A DNA stretch of 64,000 nt, taken from contig NZ_CABJCG010000017.1 in NCBI RefSeq assembly GCF_902364025.1, positions 70,407 through 134,406 of the forward strand, read 5' to 3'. The notes beneath the pieces were generated by a model. That model saw nothing but the letters and a program-made list of their open reading frames with translations. It was not told the DNA's origin and did not search any database. Both the position numbers and the translations under genes were made by a program. This document shows, piece by piece, positions 1-8,739 of this stretch. Each line of letters opens with the position of its first letter. Within the stretch, counting starts at the first letter, position 1. Source of the DNA: Enterocloster lavalensis (lineage in GTDB: Bacteria; Bacillota; Clostridia; Lachnospirales; Lachnospiraceae).

Positions 1-119
1 AACAGCTCTCCCACTTTTAACGCCTTACCGGCGCCAATATAGCAGACAGGCACCGGCTTCGGAATCATCCGGTACATCGGCATCTTTGCCTCCTGCTGTT
101 TTCTTATCTCTTCATACAT
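1..119 (-). CDS. Iron-containing alcohol dehydrogenase, N-terminal part only
   Basis: An ATG at 119 opens a frame that runs off the left edge, so only 39 residues are visible. It begins MYEEIRKQQEAKMPMY and continues into PVPVCYIGAGKALKVGEL, which resembles the N-terminus of iron-dependent (group III) alcohol dehydrogenases, where a short strand and a glycine-rich turn start the nucleotide-binding domain. A ribosome site AGGAG lies about 10 bases upstream. The start is 32 bases after the stop of the phosphotransacylase gene, so it is probably the last visible gene of the sigma-54 driven operon. Inferred role: NAD(P)H-dependent reduction of the aldehyde that the acylating dehydrogenase oxidises, closing redox balance. 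The family call rests on context plus a short N-terminus and is tentative; the metal ligands and active site lie outside the window. Confidence 0.5.
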   Translation of the reverse strand, partial: MYEEIRKQQEAKMPMYRMIPKPVPVCYIGAGKALKVGEL

Positions 120-151
120 GACATTAATTCTCCTGTTTTCAGTTCTGTCTT

Positions 152-715
152 TTAAAGGATCAGCTCCCCGATATCTTTGTTTCTGACCATAGCCGCATTT
201 CCCTCTTCCACGTCAATGTGCAGGATCGCCGCTTTCCCTTTATGGATTCGCACCAGCGCTTTACTGAACACAGTCTCCCGGTCCCCGTTTATTTTCACGC
301 TGACCATCTGGCCGTTCTCAATTCCTCTGGCTTCTGCATACTGGTTGCCGATATGTACGTGGCGCAGGGCAATGATCCCGCAGGCAACCTCGACCTCACC
401 GGCCGGGCCAACTAATTTAAGTACCGCAGCATCGCGCAGATCCCCTGAGTAACGAACCGGCGCATCCACGCCTAACGTAAAACAATCTCCTCTTAAAAGT
501 TCAATCTGGGTAAATTCCCTGCAGGGTCCCATGACACGGATTCCCTCAATTTTACCTTTCTCTGTAACAGCCGTTACGGTCTCCTCACAGATGAACTCGC
601 CAAGACCGATATTTTTCTTTTCCGTCAGTTCGTAGTCCTTTCCGAACAAAACCCCGCAGACCTCCGGAGAAAGGTGTGCATGGCGGTTGGACATCATAAT
701 TTCTACTGGATTCAT
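152..715 (-). CDS. pduL: PduL-type phosphate acyltransferase (phosphotransacylase)
   Basis: The 187-residue protein converts acyl-CoA plus phosphate to acyl-phosphate plus CoA. It shows the PduL family signature: SNRHAHLS near residue 9, with the zinc-binding histidines, and a second histidine cluster ALRHVHIG about residue 117, within a two-barrel fold of family-typical length. It starts almost directly at the catalytic domain (MNPVEIMMSNRHAHL), so it lacks the N-terminal amphipathic tail that sends microcompartment PduL into shells; this points to a cytosolic enzyme. ATG at 715 has GGAGAG nine bases upstream. It lies 28 bases after the aldehyde dehydrogenase and before the alcohol dehydrogenase, so it links acyl-CoA to the acyl-phosphate used by the kinase in the same operon. 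The acyl group (acetyl, propionyl, sulfoacetyl or other) cannot be told from sequence. Confidence 0.9.
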   Translation of the reverse strand: MNPVEIMMSNRHAHLSPEVCGVLFGKDYELTEKKNIGLGEFICEETVTAVTEKGKIEGIRVMGPCREFTQIELLRGDCFTLGVDAPVRYSGDLRDAAVLKLVGPAGEVEVACGIIALRHVHIGNQYAEARGIENGQMVSVKINGDRETVFSKALVRIHKGKAAILHIDVEEGNAAMVRNKDIGELIL

Positions 716-743
716 GTTTATCTTCTCTCCCTTCTGACTTTCC

Positions 744-2162
744 TTAATAGCGAACCTTCTGTCCCCACTCGCTTCTCATTTCATATACATCCCAATCTTC
801 CTCCGCATGAATAATGGGGTCCGGGAGCTCTGTACTCACTCTGGTCACGTTCATCAGGTGATAATACTGCAGATTCTCAGAAATACTGTTGTTTCCCCAG
901 GAGCCGCAGCCAATGGTAACGGTCGGCGCGATGGCATTGTTTGCGGAACCCATGGTCGGCTGCTCAATGTGAAAACGCCCTACCGGGATCAGGTTTGCAA
1001 CATAGAGAATTCTATCCTCGTTTTTGGACCAGATGGAGCTGCTGTGGCCTGCGCCCTCATTTTCAAGGTTCGTGATCGCCGTGTCCACCGCATCCTCGAA
1101 TTTTTCATAGGTGGTATAACGTAAGATCGGGCAGAGAATCTCTTTACAGAGTATATCCTCAGCGCCTTTCGCCTGCACCTTGAAACAAATCACCTTAGCC
1201 TCCGCCGGAACCTTGAGGCCGAATATCTCGCCCAGCTGCTGAACGTTCTTTCCCACCACAGCACGGTTAATCATTGGGCCTGGAAATACAATTTCGCGGA
1301 TGTGGTCAATCACCGACTGATCCTCAATGATGAACGCGCCTGCTTTTCTGAGCGCTGCCTTCATCTCCTCCTCTCTTCCGGCCGGTACGTGCATGGTCTG
1401 CTCACCGGTACAGGGAACCCCCTGGTCAAAGGCGCGGTTGGCCACAATCGTCGCAGCCGCCCTCTCAAAGTTATCGTAGTCCTCGTCAACGATGGCCTGG
1501 CAGTTGCCCTGACCTACGCCGTATGCCGGTTTTCCGGAAGAGTAAACCGCTTTCACCATGCCCGCTCCTCCTGTGGCGATATTCACATCCGCCTGTTTTA
1601 GAAGCTCGTTCGTCATTGCAATCGACGGCTCGCCGATACACTGAATCAGATCAGCCGGCGCACCGATCGTTTCCAATGCATCGCGGATAATCTGCGTAGT
1701 ATGGACCGCGCCCTTTGCGGATGCCGGATGGGGAGCGATGATAATGGCATTTCTGGTCTTAAACGCCATCATGGCGTTTCCTATGATGGTCGCCACCGGA
1801 TTGGTACTCGGCGTAACAGAACCCAGGACGCCGATCGGCTTTGCAATCACTCTCACGCCCGGCTCGGAGAAATCATCGATAACTCCCACAGAGGGGCGGC
1901 CTTTCATAAAGTTCCAATGGCGCAAGGACAATATCTTCATCTTTCCGACCTTCCCCATCAGATCTCCCATTCCGGTTTCTGCAACCGCTTCTTGTCCCAA
2001 TGCGACGGCGTTGTCATAGATCGCCTTACCTGCCACGCGCACCAACTCATCAACCGATTTCTGATCGGTATAATTGGCCTCCACATACTTCTGCGCAACT
2101 CTTGCCTTTTCCACTAATTTAGCGATGTAGGCCTCTACATACTCGGGTGTCTGCTGATTCAT
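744..2162 (-). CDS. CoA-acylating aldehyde dehydrogenase
   Basis: The 472-residue protein belongs to the ALDH superfamily branch that oxidises an aldehyde with NAD and CoA to acyl-CoA. Visible features are the cofactor-binding stretch around TPSTNPVATIIGNAMMAFK, the catalytic cysteine in FDQGVPCTGEQ (about residue 247), and IGCGSWGNNS near the C-terminus, typical of acylating enzymes of the EutE/PduP/SauS type. No N-terminal encapsulation helix like that of PduP is evident. ATG at 2162 has AGGAGG seven bases upstream. The gene lies 25 bases after the kinase and 28 before pduL, so it is the first step of aldehyde to acyl-CoA to acyl-phosphate to acid plus ATP. Acetaldehyde and sulfoacetaldehyde are both plausible substrates; the sequence alone does not decide. 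Confidence 0.88.
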   Translation of the reverse strand: MNQQTPEYVEAYIAKLVEKARVAQKYVEANYTDQKSVDELVRVAGKAIYDNAVALGQEAVAETGMGDLMGKVGKMKILSLRHWNFMKGRPSVGVIDDFSEPGVRVIAKPIGVLGSVTPSTNPVATIIGNAMMAFKTRNAIIIAPHPASAKGAVHTTQIIRDALETIGAPADLIQCIGEPSIAMTNELLKQADVNIATGGAGMVKAVYSSGKPAYGVGQGNCQAIVDEDYDNFERAAATIVANRAFDQGVPCTGEQTMHVPAGREEEMKAALRKAGAFIIEDQSVIDHIREIVFPGPMINRAVVGKNVQQLGEIFGLKVPAEAKVICFKVQAKGAEDILCKEILCPILRYTTYEKFEDAVDTAITNLENEGAGHSSSIWSKNEDRILYVANLIPVGRFHIEQPTMGSANNAIAPTVTIGCGSWGNNSISENLQYYHLMNVTRVSTELPDPIIHAEEDWDVYEMRSEWGQKVRY

Positions 2163-2187
2163 AATAATTCCTCCTGTTTATTTTTTA

Positions 2188-3276
2188 TTAAATAATCATT
2201 CTCTTTTCTTCGCCCCTCAGAACCCTGAGCGCGCCCTCAACCATAGCTTTTCCTTCCTCCTCGCCAGGGAATACCAGCACCGGCGCGATGGTTCCCACGC
2301 GTTTTTTGATGTCGGAAACGATACGTTCGGAATATGCCATTCCGCCGGTAATGACTATGGCGTCCACCAGGGAACAATGAAGAACCGCGCACTGGGCCGC
2401 GATCTCCTTGGCCGCCTGATATGTGAATGCCTGCATAGCCAACTCACAATCCGGATCTCCCTGGGCCGCTTTCTGCTCAATCAGCCGCACATCGGTAAGA
2501 CCTGTGTAGGAAGCAAATCCTCCCTTTACAAACAGCATCTTAATCACTTCGTCTATCGAAAGCTTCTGGGTGAAAATCTTTTTCGCCAGCGCCCACGCCG
2601 GAACATCTCCCGCGCGGTTCGGCGAAAATGGACCATTGTTTCCGGAAGCACAGTTGCTGCTGTCAACCACCCTTCCACAGTCATGAGCTCCGATCGAGAC
2701 TCCTCCGCCCAAATGAGCGACAACCAGTTTGATGGAATCATACGGTTTTCCAAGCTGTTTTGCCGCCTCTCTGGCTACCGCCTTCTGATTCAGCGCGTGG
2801 AACGTGCTCTCTCTCGGCACTTCCTTACAGCCGGATAGACGGGCCACATCGGTAAATTCATCCACAGTTACCGGATCCACAATAAACATCGGAACATCTC
2901 TTCCCGCAAACAACTCCTCCGCCAGCGGCAGCGTCATACATGCGGCGTGAGGAAATTTGGTATCCTCCGGGCTGTAGTGAGCCAGAATATCCTTCCTTAA
3001 TCCTTCGCCGATCTGGTAGGTTCCGCTCTTAGTGCAGCGGTCCGTGCCGCGCACTCTCAGAACCAGCGCATCAACTGCATCCAGGTCTACCTTGTTTTCT
3101 TTGATCCACTCCTCCACCTGACCTTTGCGAAGTGCAATCTGATCCCGCTGTCTCGGATGCCCCGCCATCTCTTCGTCGGAATTTCTGAATGTCTGCTCTG
3201 CATACATTCTCTCATCCTCGTAGAGAGAAATCTTTGTGGATGTGGAACCCAGGTTTAAAATCATGATTTTGTGCAA
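2188..3276 (-). CDS. buk: Butyrate kinase family acyl-phosphate kinase
   Basis: The 362-residue protein is an ASKHA-fold kinase that transfers phosphate from an acyl-phosphate to ADP. The N-terminal LNLGSTSTKISLY loop, the VAHLGGGVSIGAH phosphate-binding segment (about residue 187) and ITGGMAYSE near the C-terminus are characteristic of butyrate/branched-chain fatty acid kinases; the length is normal. The best start is a TTG at 3276, nine bases after AAGGAGG; the next in-frame ATG is four codons further in. It is the first gene after the sigma-54 promoter. Its partners are PduL and an acylating ALDH rather than phosphotransbutyrylase, so the natural substrate may not be butyryl-phosphate. The enzyme class is secure, the substrate is open. 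Confidence 0.87.
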   Translation of the reverse strand: MHKIMILNLGSTSTKISLYEDERMYAEQTFRNSDEEMAGHPRQRDQIALRKGQVEEWIKENKVDLDAVDALVLRVRGTDRCTKSGTYQIGEGLRKDILAHYSPEDTKFPHAACMTLPLAEELFAGRDVPMFIVDPVTVDEFTDVARLSGCKEVPRESTFHALNQKAVAREAAKQLGKPYDSIKLVVAHLGGGVSIGAHDCGRVVDSSNCASGNNGPFSPNRAGDVPAWALAKKIFTQKLSIDEVIKMLFVKGGFASYTGLTDVRLIEQKAAQGDPDCELAMQAFTYQAAKEIAAQCAVLHCSLVDAIVITGGMAYSERIVSDIKKRVGTIAPVLVFPGEEEGKAMVEGALRVLRGEEKRMII

Positions 3277-3331
3277 GTTCCATTACCTCCTTAAAAAATT
3301 TTCGTTACTCCGGCTTTCACTTTTATATATA

Positions 3332-3346
3332 GCAATATCTGTGCCA
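3332..3346 (-). promoter_or_regulatory. Sigma-54 (-24/-12) promoter of the kinase-ALDH-PduL operon
   Basis: The minus strand reads TGGCACAGATATTGC, matching the RpoN consensus TGGCAC-N5-TTGC with correct GG to GC spacing. It ends about 55 bases upstream of the kinase start and lies just downstream of a gene for a sigma-54 activator carrying GAFTGA. Expected transcription start is about position 3320. Activator sites should lie further upstream, between 3360 and 3460, but no clear enhancer palindrome other than the terminator hairpin was identified. Confidence 0.85.
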
Positions 3347-3372
3347 ACCTGTTTTAACGAAAAAAAGGCAAA

Positions 3373-3405
3373 AAAAGAGACTAAAACCAGTGTTTAGTCT
3401 CTTTT
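3373..3405 (-). terminator. Rho-independent terminator of the sigma-54 activator gene
   Basis: A perfect inverted repeat with 13-base arms (AAAAGAGACTAAA and its complement) and a 7-base loop is followed on the minus strand by a run of T. It lies 58 bases after the activator stop codon. Because it is symmetric and close to a sigma-54 promoter it could double as a protein-binding palindrome, but the flanking A/T tracts favour a terminator. Confidence 0.8.
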
Positions 3406-3462
3406 CTGACACAAATCTCAATCCCACTTTTGGGAAAAGTCTCATTTTTGGCACTCATTCTC

Positions 3463-5514
3463 TTAATTGAGACGAATCCCATATTTTTTTATTTTTCTGT
3501 AAATCGTAGATTTACTCATACCCAGGGACATCCCTGCTGCCGTCACGTTTCCATTATTCATCCGAATAGCAGCGAGAATACTTTCACATTCAAATTGCAT
3601 CTTGGTTTGGGCGTAATTTGCGTTGCAGTGTGCAGGTTTCTCTGCTTTCTCATTTTCACTGCCATAAGCGGTCCCGGACTTTGCGCAGGGGAGCTTCGTC
3701 TCCCCCTGACCGGAAGCTTTATCTCCGTTCCCCCGGATTTCCAGAACCCTGGACACAACCTCCTGCGGCAGATCCTCCGCCTCAATTAAGGACGTGCGGC
3801 TAGCATAAAATGCGCGCGCCACTGCATTCTGCAGCTCCCTGACATTCCCAGGCCAGGAGTACTCCTGAATCATCTGCCGGAAGCCCTCGGTAAACTGCTT
3901 ATATATATTCTCCTCTTTGCGGCTGATATTCGATAAAAAATAATCTGCCAGGAGAAGAACGTCTCCTCTCCGCTCTCTTAACGGGGGGATATTGAATTTC
4001 ACCACATTAATTCTAAAATACAAATCGCCACGAAAGTTTTTCTTTTCCACCTCATCCCAAAGATGGCGGTTGGTAGCCGCTATTACGCGAATATCCAAAG
4101 GATGTTCCGTCTTCGCCCCGATTCGTCTCACCCGGTGATTGTCCAGAACCCGCAATAACTTGGCCTGAATCTCCAAAGGCAGCTCCCCGATCTCATCCAG
4201 AAAGATAGTTCCACCGTCCGCCAGTTCAAATTTACCGGGACTTCCGTTGCTGCTGGCGCCGGTAAACGCCCCCTTCTCATATCCGAACAGTTCGCTTTCC
4301 ACCAAATTCTGCGGGATGGAGGCACAGTTGACAACAATGAACGGGCCGCTTAAGCGGCGGCTGGTCGAGTGTATCGAATGGGCAAACAGCTCCTTTCCCA
4401 CACCGCTTTCCCCTTCAATGAGCACGCTGCAATCCGTAGCCGCAATACTTTTCATCGTCTTAATCTGAGCCATTATTTCTTTATCTTCCGTGATAATGTC
4501 GCTGAAACAATAATAAGACCGGTTTCCCATCACCTTATTGGCCAGCCGGATCACGTCCTTAATCTCCCGGAGAATCAGCACAACTCCCACAAAGCGGTTC
4601 ATGATCTTCACCGGCGCCACTGTCACATTGCAGCGCACCTTTCTACCGTCAATATCCAGGTCATACTCCGGGTAGGAAAATGAGGCCTCTCCATCCTCCA
4701 GGCGTTTCTTAAAATCCTCATAGGCAAACATACCCGCAAAATTCAGATTCCGGAGTTCTTCCTTTTTCACGTTCAGCATGTGGCCCGTGTAGGGGCTGAC
4801 CCGCCTCACGGTATAATCGGCATTTAAAACCCCCCACCCCTCTGCTACCGTATCAAAGGACGCCGCTGCTGTCTGAACCGTCTTCGTCAGCTTAAGCTGT
4901 GTCTCAATCAGGTATGCCACCGCACTGACCAGTCCAAGAGTATGGGAGGTATTTTCTGAGTAGCCTCCAATCATACTCACGCACCCAATAATTTCCCCCT
5001 CCTCACTGTGGATCGGTACCGCCACACAGCTCAAATGATGAAATATCTCATAGTAGTGTTCCGCTCCATCCAGCAAAAATGGCTTATCATACTTCATGCA
5101 GAGATGAGGAGCGTTCGTGCCGAAATGCGCCTCATCCCATTTTTCTCCAATCTGGAAACTGCCCTGTGGAAATACCAATGAATTTCCTGCAAAATACCGG
5201 TCAATCATATAGCAATGCCGGTCGTGCAGGCTAATCACATACTGGCTGTCGGACACCATCTCAGCAATCCTTGACAGTAACAGTGAGGCTGTGGAAATCA
5301 ATATCTCATTCTGGTTCAGAATCTTCTGCACCTTCTCGTCATCCGCAGGCGGCCAACGTTTCTTATCGTTATGAAAATCCGTCTGGTTCAACTGCCTGCA
5401 CCTCTCCCACGACTCAAATACCTCCTGGCGCACCTCCCCATCCGCGCTGCCCCTTTGCTTAAAGCTCTGCCAGGCTCTTTTGAGCTCTTCCCGGCGGTTT
5501 TTAGTCTTTCCCAT
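3463..5514 (-). CDS. Sigma-54-dependent transcriptional activator (GAF-PAS-AAA+-Fis)
   Basis: A bacterial enhancer-binding protein of about 683 residues that opens RNA polymerase-sigma54 complexes by ATP hydrolysis. The N-terminal third (about 70-225) looks like a GAF-type sensor as in AcoR; a PAS-like segment follows (about 225-330). The AAA+ domain has Walker A GESGVGKE (about 375), the sigma-54 contact loop GAFTGA, Walker B GGTIFLDEIGELP and an arginine finger region. The C-terminus is a Fis-type helix-turn-helix, NNGNVTAAGMSLGMSKST. I prefer ATG 5514, six bases after AGGGGG, over the upstream ATG at 5532. It follows murF by about 25 bases and precedes the operon with the -24/-12 promoter, so it almost certainly controls that operon; the effector is probably an aldehyde-pathway metabolite (inference). 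Confidence 0.93.
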   Translation of the reverse strand: MGKTKNRREELKRAWQSFKQRGSADGEVRQEVFESWERCRQLNQTDFHNDKKRWPPADDEKVQKILNQNEILISTASLLLSRIAEMVSDSQYVISLHDRHCYMIDRYFAGNSLVFPQGSFQIGEKWDEAHFGTNAPHLCMKYDKPFLLDGAEHYYEIFHHLSCVAVPIHSEEGEIIGCVSMIGGYSENTSHTLGLVSAVAYLIETQLKLTKTVQTAAASFDTVAEGWGVLNADYTVRRVSPYTGHMLNVKKEELRNLNFAGMFAYEDFKKRLEDGEASFSYPEYDLDIDGRKVRCNVTVAPVKIMNRFVGVVLILREIKDVIRLANKVMGNRSYYCFSDIITEDKEIMAQIKTMKSIAATDCSVLIEGESGVGKELFAHSIHSTSRRLSGPFIVVNCASIPQNLVESELFGYEKGAFTGASSNGSPGKFELADGGTIFLDEIGELPLEIQAKLLRVLDNHRVRRIGAKTEHPLDIRVIAATNRHLWDEVEKKNFRGDLYFRINVVKFNIPPLRERRGDVLLLADYFLSNISRKEENIYKQFTEGFRQMIQEYSWPGNVRELQNAVARAFYASRTSLIEAEDLPQEVVSRVLEIRGNGDKASGQGETKLPCAKSGTAYGSENEKAEKPAHCNANYAQTKMQFECESILAAIRMNNGNVTAAGMSLGMSKSTIYRKIKKYGIRLN

Positions 5515-5539
5515 GGAATCCCCCTTTTTCATGCGAATT

Positions 5540-7009
5540 TTATCCCTGGTATTTTGCCTCCCCCGCCGGCGAAAGGAGCTGCCTGGCGCTGATAAACTCA
5601 GTCACCACGTTTCCCAGCCGCATGCTGTTGGAACCCTTGAATAAAATGCAGTCGCCCTCCGCAGTCTCACGCTTCAGCCAGGCCTCAATCTCATCCGGGC
5701 TGCTGCACCGGATAAAGGGGGTGTTTCCGTTCTTTTCTGCGATACCTGCCCCGATCTGCGCGGCCAGGTCCCCTAACAGCAGCACCTGGTCCACGGGATG
5801 CTCCGCAATGTAATATCCAATTTCCCGGTGAAGCGCGGCCTCATCCGGGCCCAGCTCCTTCATATCCGCCAGCACGGCGATCTTCCTGGCCCCCGGCTTC
5901 ATGGACACCAGCACCTCCAGGCCTGCCTTCATGGACACCGGACTGGCGTTGTAGCTGTCGTCAATAACCGTGAGGCTCCCCAGCTCATAGACCTGCTGCC
6001 TGCCCTTGTAGCCTGCGAATTCTTCCAGGCTCGCCGCTGCGGCCCTTAAATCCACGCCGTACTCTCCCGCCACCGCCAGGGCCGCCATGGCATTGCTCAC
6101 CATATGGGTGCCCATTACGCCCAGGCGCACGGGAATCCGCTGCCCCCTGCAATCTGCCGTAAACACCGGATACCCCTCATCCAGCCGCACATCCATCGCG
6201 CGGTAGCTGCACTGGGGGGAAGTGCCAAAGAATACCACAGGGTGTCCGTTCTGAGCGGACACATTTTTCAGCAGATCATCATCCCCGTTCAGGAACAAAA
6301 TCCCTTCAGGGTTCATGCCTTCCTGAATGTTCAGCTTTTCCTTCAATATATTTTCCCTGGAACCCAGCTGCTCAATATGCGCGATGCCGATGTTGGTGAT
6401 TACCGCGCTGTCCACTCTGGCGATGCGGGCGATCTTCTCCATCTCTCCCGGCTCGCTCATGCCCAGCTCTATGACGGCGATGCCCGCATCCGCCGGGATC
6501 TCGCTCATGGTGATTGGCACGCCCACCTGGCTGTTGGAGTTGCCCGGCGTCCGGTACACCTTAAAGCCCGCATTTAACGCCGCGGCAATCATTTCCCTGG
6601 TGGTGGTCTTCCCCACGCTGCCGGTGATGCCCACCAGAGGAATGGTGATGCGGCTGCGGCAGTAAACGCCCAGATCCTGAAGCGCTTTCTTTGTGTCCTC
6701 CACTGCGATCCAGGCCGCGTGACGGATTGGCTCCGGATTGTTTCCCAGTTTTTCCCAGTCGCGGATAGCAGCCTCCACCTGGGCCGCGTTCCCATGAGCG
6801 CTGGTGAACACAGCCACCGCCCCGTTTAAGATGGCCTGACAGATAAACCGGTGGGCATCCACCTTTTCACCGATGATGGGCACGAACAAATCCTGGCCCG
6901 CCATATTTCTGGAATCAAGGCTGATGGCCCTGACCGCCTGGTCCTCATTTCCAAGAAGAAGGCGGCCTTTCGCCGCCTCCACAATCTGTTTTACACTGAT
7001 GTTCTCCAT
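5540..7009 (-). CDS. murF: UDP-N-acetylmuramoyl-tripeptide--D-alanyl-D-alanine ligase
   Basis: MurF (489 residues) adds D-Ala-D-Ala to the UDP-MurNAc-tripeptide in the cytoplasm, the last soluble step of peptidoglycan precursor synthesis. The N-terminal substrate domain contains ISLDSRNMAGQDLFVPIIG, the central ATPase domain has the Mur-ligase P-loop GITGSVGKTTT (about residue 127), and the C-terminal domain begins after VIDDSYNASPVSM, a motif diagnostic for MurF. Length is normal. ATG at 7009 follows the murE stop by three bases, and its ribosome site GGAGG lies inside the end of murE, so the two are translationally coupled. Confidence 0.96.
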   Translation of the reverse strand: MENISVKQIVEAAKGRLLLGNEDQAVRAISLDSRNMAGQDLFVPIIGEKVDAHRFICQAILNGAVAVFTSAHGNAAQVEAAIRDWEKLGNNPEPIRHAAWIAVEDTKKALQDLGVYCRSRITIPLVGITGSVGKTTTREMIAAALNAGFKVYRTPGNSNSQVGVPITMSEIPADAGIAVIELGMSEPGEMEKIARIARVDSAVITNIGIAHIEQLGSRENILKEKLNIQEGMNPEGILFLNGDDDLLKNVSAQNGHPVVFFGTSPQCSYRAMDVRLDEGYPVFTADCRGQRIPVRLGVMGTHMVSNAMAALAVAGEYGVDLRAAAASLEEFAGYKGRQQVYELGSLTVIDDSYNASPVSMKAGLEVLVSMKPGARKIAVLADMKELGPDEAALHREIGYYIAEHPVDQVLLLGDLAAQIGAGIAEKNGNTPFIRCSSPDEIEAWLKRETAEGDCILFKGSNSMRLGNVVTEFISARQLLSPAGEAKYQG

Positions 7010-7012
7010 CCT

Positions 7013-8506
7013 CTATGCCTCCAGCTGATTGATTACTTCCAAGATCACTTCCTTATCCAGGAAATGATGCCGCACGCCGCAGATCTCCTGGTAGTCCTCG
7101 TGGCCCTTGCCGATCACTGCAATCATATCCCCCTCCTGGGCGTTTCTGATGCTATAGGCAATGGCTTCCCGGCGGTCCGGGATCTCCACGTAATTGCCAC
7201 CTGTCTTTTCAATACTGGAACGGATATCCGCAATGATATCCTCCGGCTTCTCATAGCGGGAATTGTCCGCTGTGAGGATGCTCAAGTCCGCCATACGCCC
7301 GCCGATCTCGCCCATGGAATACCGGCGGTCCTTGGAGCGGTTGCCCCCGCAGCCAAACACTACCACCAGCCGCCTTGGATTGTAATTGCGCAGGGTGCCC
7401 AACAGGCTTTCCATGCTCACGGCATTGTGCGCATAATCCACAAGCACGGTGAATTTTCTGGATGCGTGAACGATCTCCATGCGGCCGTCCACCCGGATGT
7501 GCTCCAGCCCATGACCTATACGCTCCCGGTCAAGTCCCAGGAAGCTGCACAGGCTCACCGCAGCAAGGGCGTTATCCACATTGAACAGGCCCGGGATTCC
7601 CAGACGCACATCCATCTCAAACTGTCCCTTCACATCGAATTCCGTACCCACGAAGGAATCTTCCGCCACATAGCGGATATTCCGGGCAACGAAGTCCGCC
7701 TTCACATCCCCAGTCTCCTCCGCCACGCAGTATGTATAGAGGCGGCAGGATGCATCCTTCACGATACCCTCATAGTGTTCATCCCCACGGTTCACCAGCC
7801 CCACCTTACACATGGTCATCAGCCGGGATTTGTAGTAGAGGTATTCCGCAAAATCCGCATGCTCGTCAGGTCCGATGTGGTCCGGGGATATGTTGGTAAA
7901 CAGGCCGTAATCAAAGAACAGGCCGTCGGTCCGGTGCATTTTGATGCCCTGGGAGGACACCTCCATGATCATGTACTCGCAGCCCGCCTCCACCATGTCC
8001 GCGAAGGCCTGATGGAGCTGGTAGGACTCGGGCGTGGTGTTCAGGTTGGGCGTCACCCGGCCGCCGATCACGGTGCCGTTGGTGCCGATCATACCCACCT
8101 TCTTCCCCGCCGCCTCCAGTATGGCTTTGATCATATGGGTGGTGGTGGTTTTCCCCTTTGTGCCGGTGACGCCCACGGTGATCATCTTTCTCGCGGGATA
8201 ACCGAACCGGGCGGCTGAGAGCAGCGCCAGAGCCCGGCGGCCGTCCTTTACCCTGAGCACCGTCACCTGGGGCGAAACGGCCTTCAGCAGCTCCTTAAGG
8301 GGGCGTTCGATCACAATGACCCTGACCCCCGCCTCCTCCACCTGGGGAATAAACAGGTGGGAGTCCACGCGGGTTCCGGTCATGCACACGAACACGTCGC
8401 CCTCTTTTGCCTTTCTGGAGTCGTAGGAGACGTCCGATACCTGTACCTCCAGGCTGCCCTGCAGCAGCTCGTAATCCAGTCCTTCCAGCCAATCGCTCAA
8501 TACCAT
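7013..8506 (-). CDS. murE: UDP-N-acetylmuramoyl-L-alanyl-D-glutamate ligase of the MurE type
   Basis: MurE (497 residues) adds the third amino acid (meso-diaminopimelate in most Clostridia) to UDP-MurNAc-L-Ala-D-Glu. It shows YDSRKAKEGDVFVCM in the UDP-binding domain, the P-loop GVTGTKGKTTTTHMI (about 110), LNTTPESYQLHQAF after it, the carbamylated-lysine region, and VVFGCGGNRSKDRR in the C-terminal domain. The position that normally reads DNPR in diaminopimelate-adding enzymes reads DNSR here (ADNSRYEKPEDII), a mild departure that leaves third-residue specificity less certain. ATG 8506 has GAGG about nine bases upstream. murF follows directly. Confidence 0.94.
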   Translation of the reverse strand: MVLSDWLEGLDYELLQGSLEVQVSDVSYDSRKAKEGDVFVCMTGTRVDSHLFIPQVEEAGVRVIVIERPLKELLKAVSPQVTVLRVKDGRRALALLSAARFGYPARKMITVGVTGTKGKTTTTHMIKAILEAAGKKVGMIGTNGTVIGGRVTPNLNTTPESYQLHQAFADMVEAGCEYMIMEVSSQGIKMHRTDGLFFDYGLFTNISPDHIGPDEHADFAEYLYYKSRLMTMCKVGLVNRGDEHYEGIVKDASCRLYTYCVAEETGDVKADFVARNIRYVAEDSFVGTEFDVKGQFEMDVRLGIPGLFNVDNALAAVSLCSFLGLDRERIGHGLEHIRVDGRMEIVHASRKFTVLVDYAHNAVSMESLLGTLRNYNPRRLVVVFGCGGNRSKDRRYSMGEIGGRMADLSILTADNSRYEKPEDIIADIRSSIEKTGGNYVEIPDRREAIAYSIRNAQEGDMIAVIGKGHEDYQEICGVRHHFLDKEVILEVINQLEA

Positions 8507-8739
8507 ACGGAATGTCCTCTTTTCTTAGAAATCATCGGGGATTCAGCCAGTTCTACAGTGGCCTGCGCTCCCCTGGGGCGCGTGTTGCGGGGATGGGGGT
8601 GACGCCCGGAGCGGAACGGCCGGAAGCTGCTAGCCTTTGGCGCACTTCCAGCGGCGCCTGCCCCGCGGGGGATCAGGCCGCCGTTCAAACTTCCGGCGGC
8701 CCTTCCGTGGCGGGTCCGGGCGGCACACCCATGTCCGAA
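8507..8739. other. GC-rich intergenic region with an inverted repeat
   Basis: Between murE and fhs. It contains an inverted repeat GGCCGCCG / CGGCGGCC at 8676-8701 with a 10-base loop, 39 bases past the fhs stop on the fhs transcript. There is no following T-run, so it is a hairpin rather than a clear intrinsic terminator. The murE promoter should lie here, but no good -35/-10 pair was found. Confidence 0.5.

Noticed and set aside
3373..3405. Enhancer site for the sigma-54 activator
   Set aside because: The perfect palindrome lies where an enhancer could be, but A/T tracts and position right after the activator stop fit a terminator better.
6851..8218. 455-residue plus-strand reading frame opposite murE/murF
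   Set aside because: Antisense shadow of high-GC coding DNA; spans two certain genes, His/Arg-rich, no ribosome site, no family resemblance.
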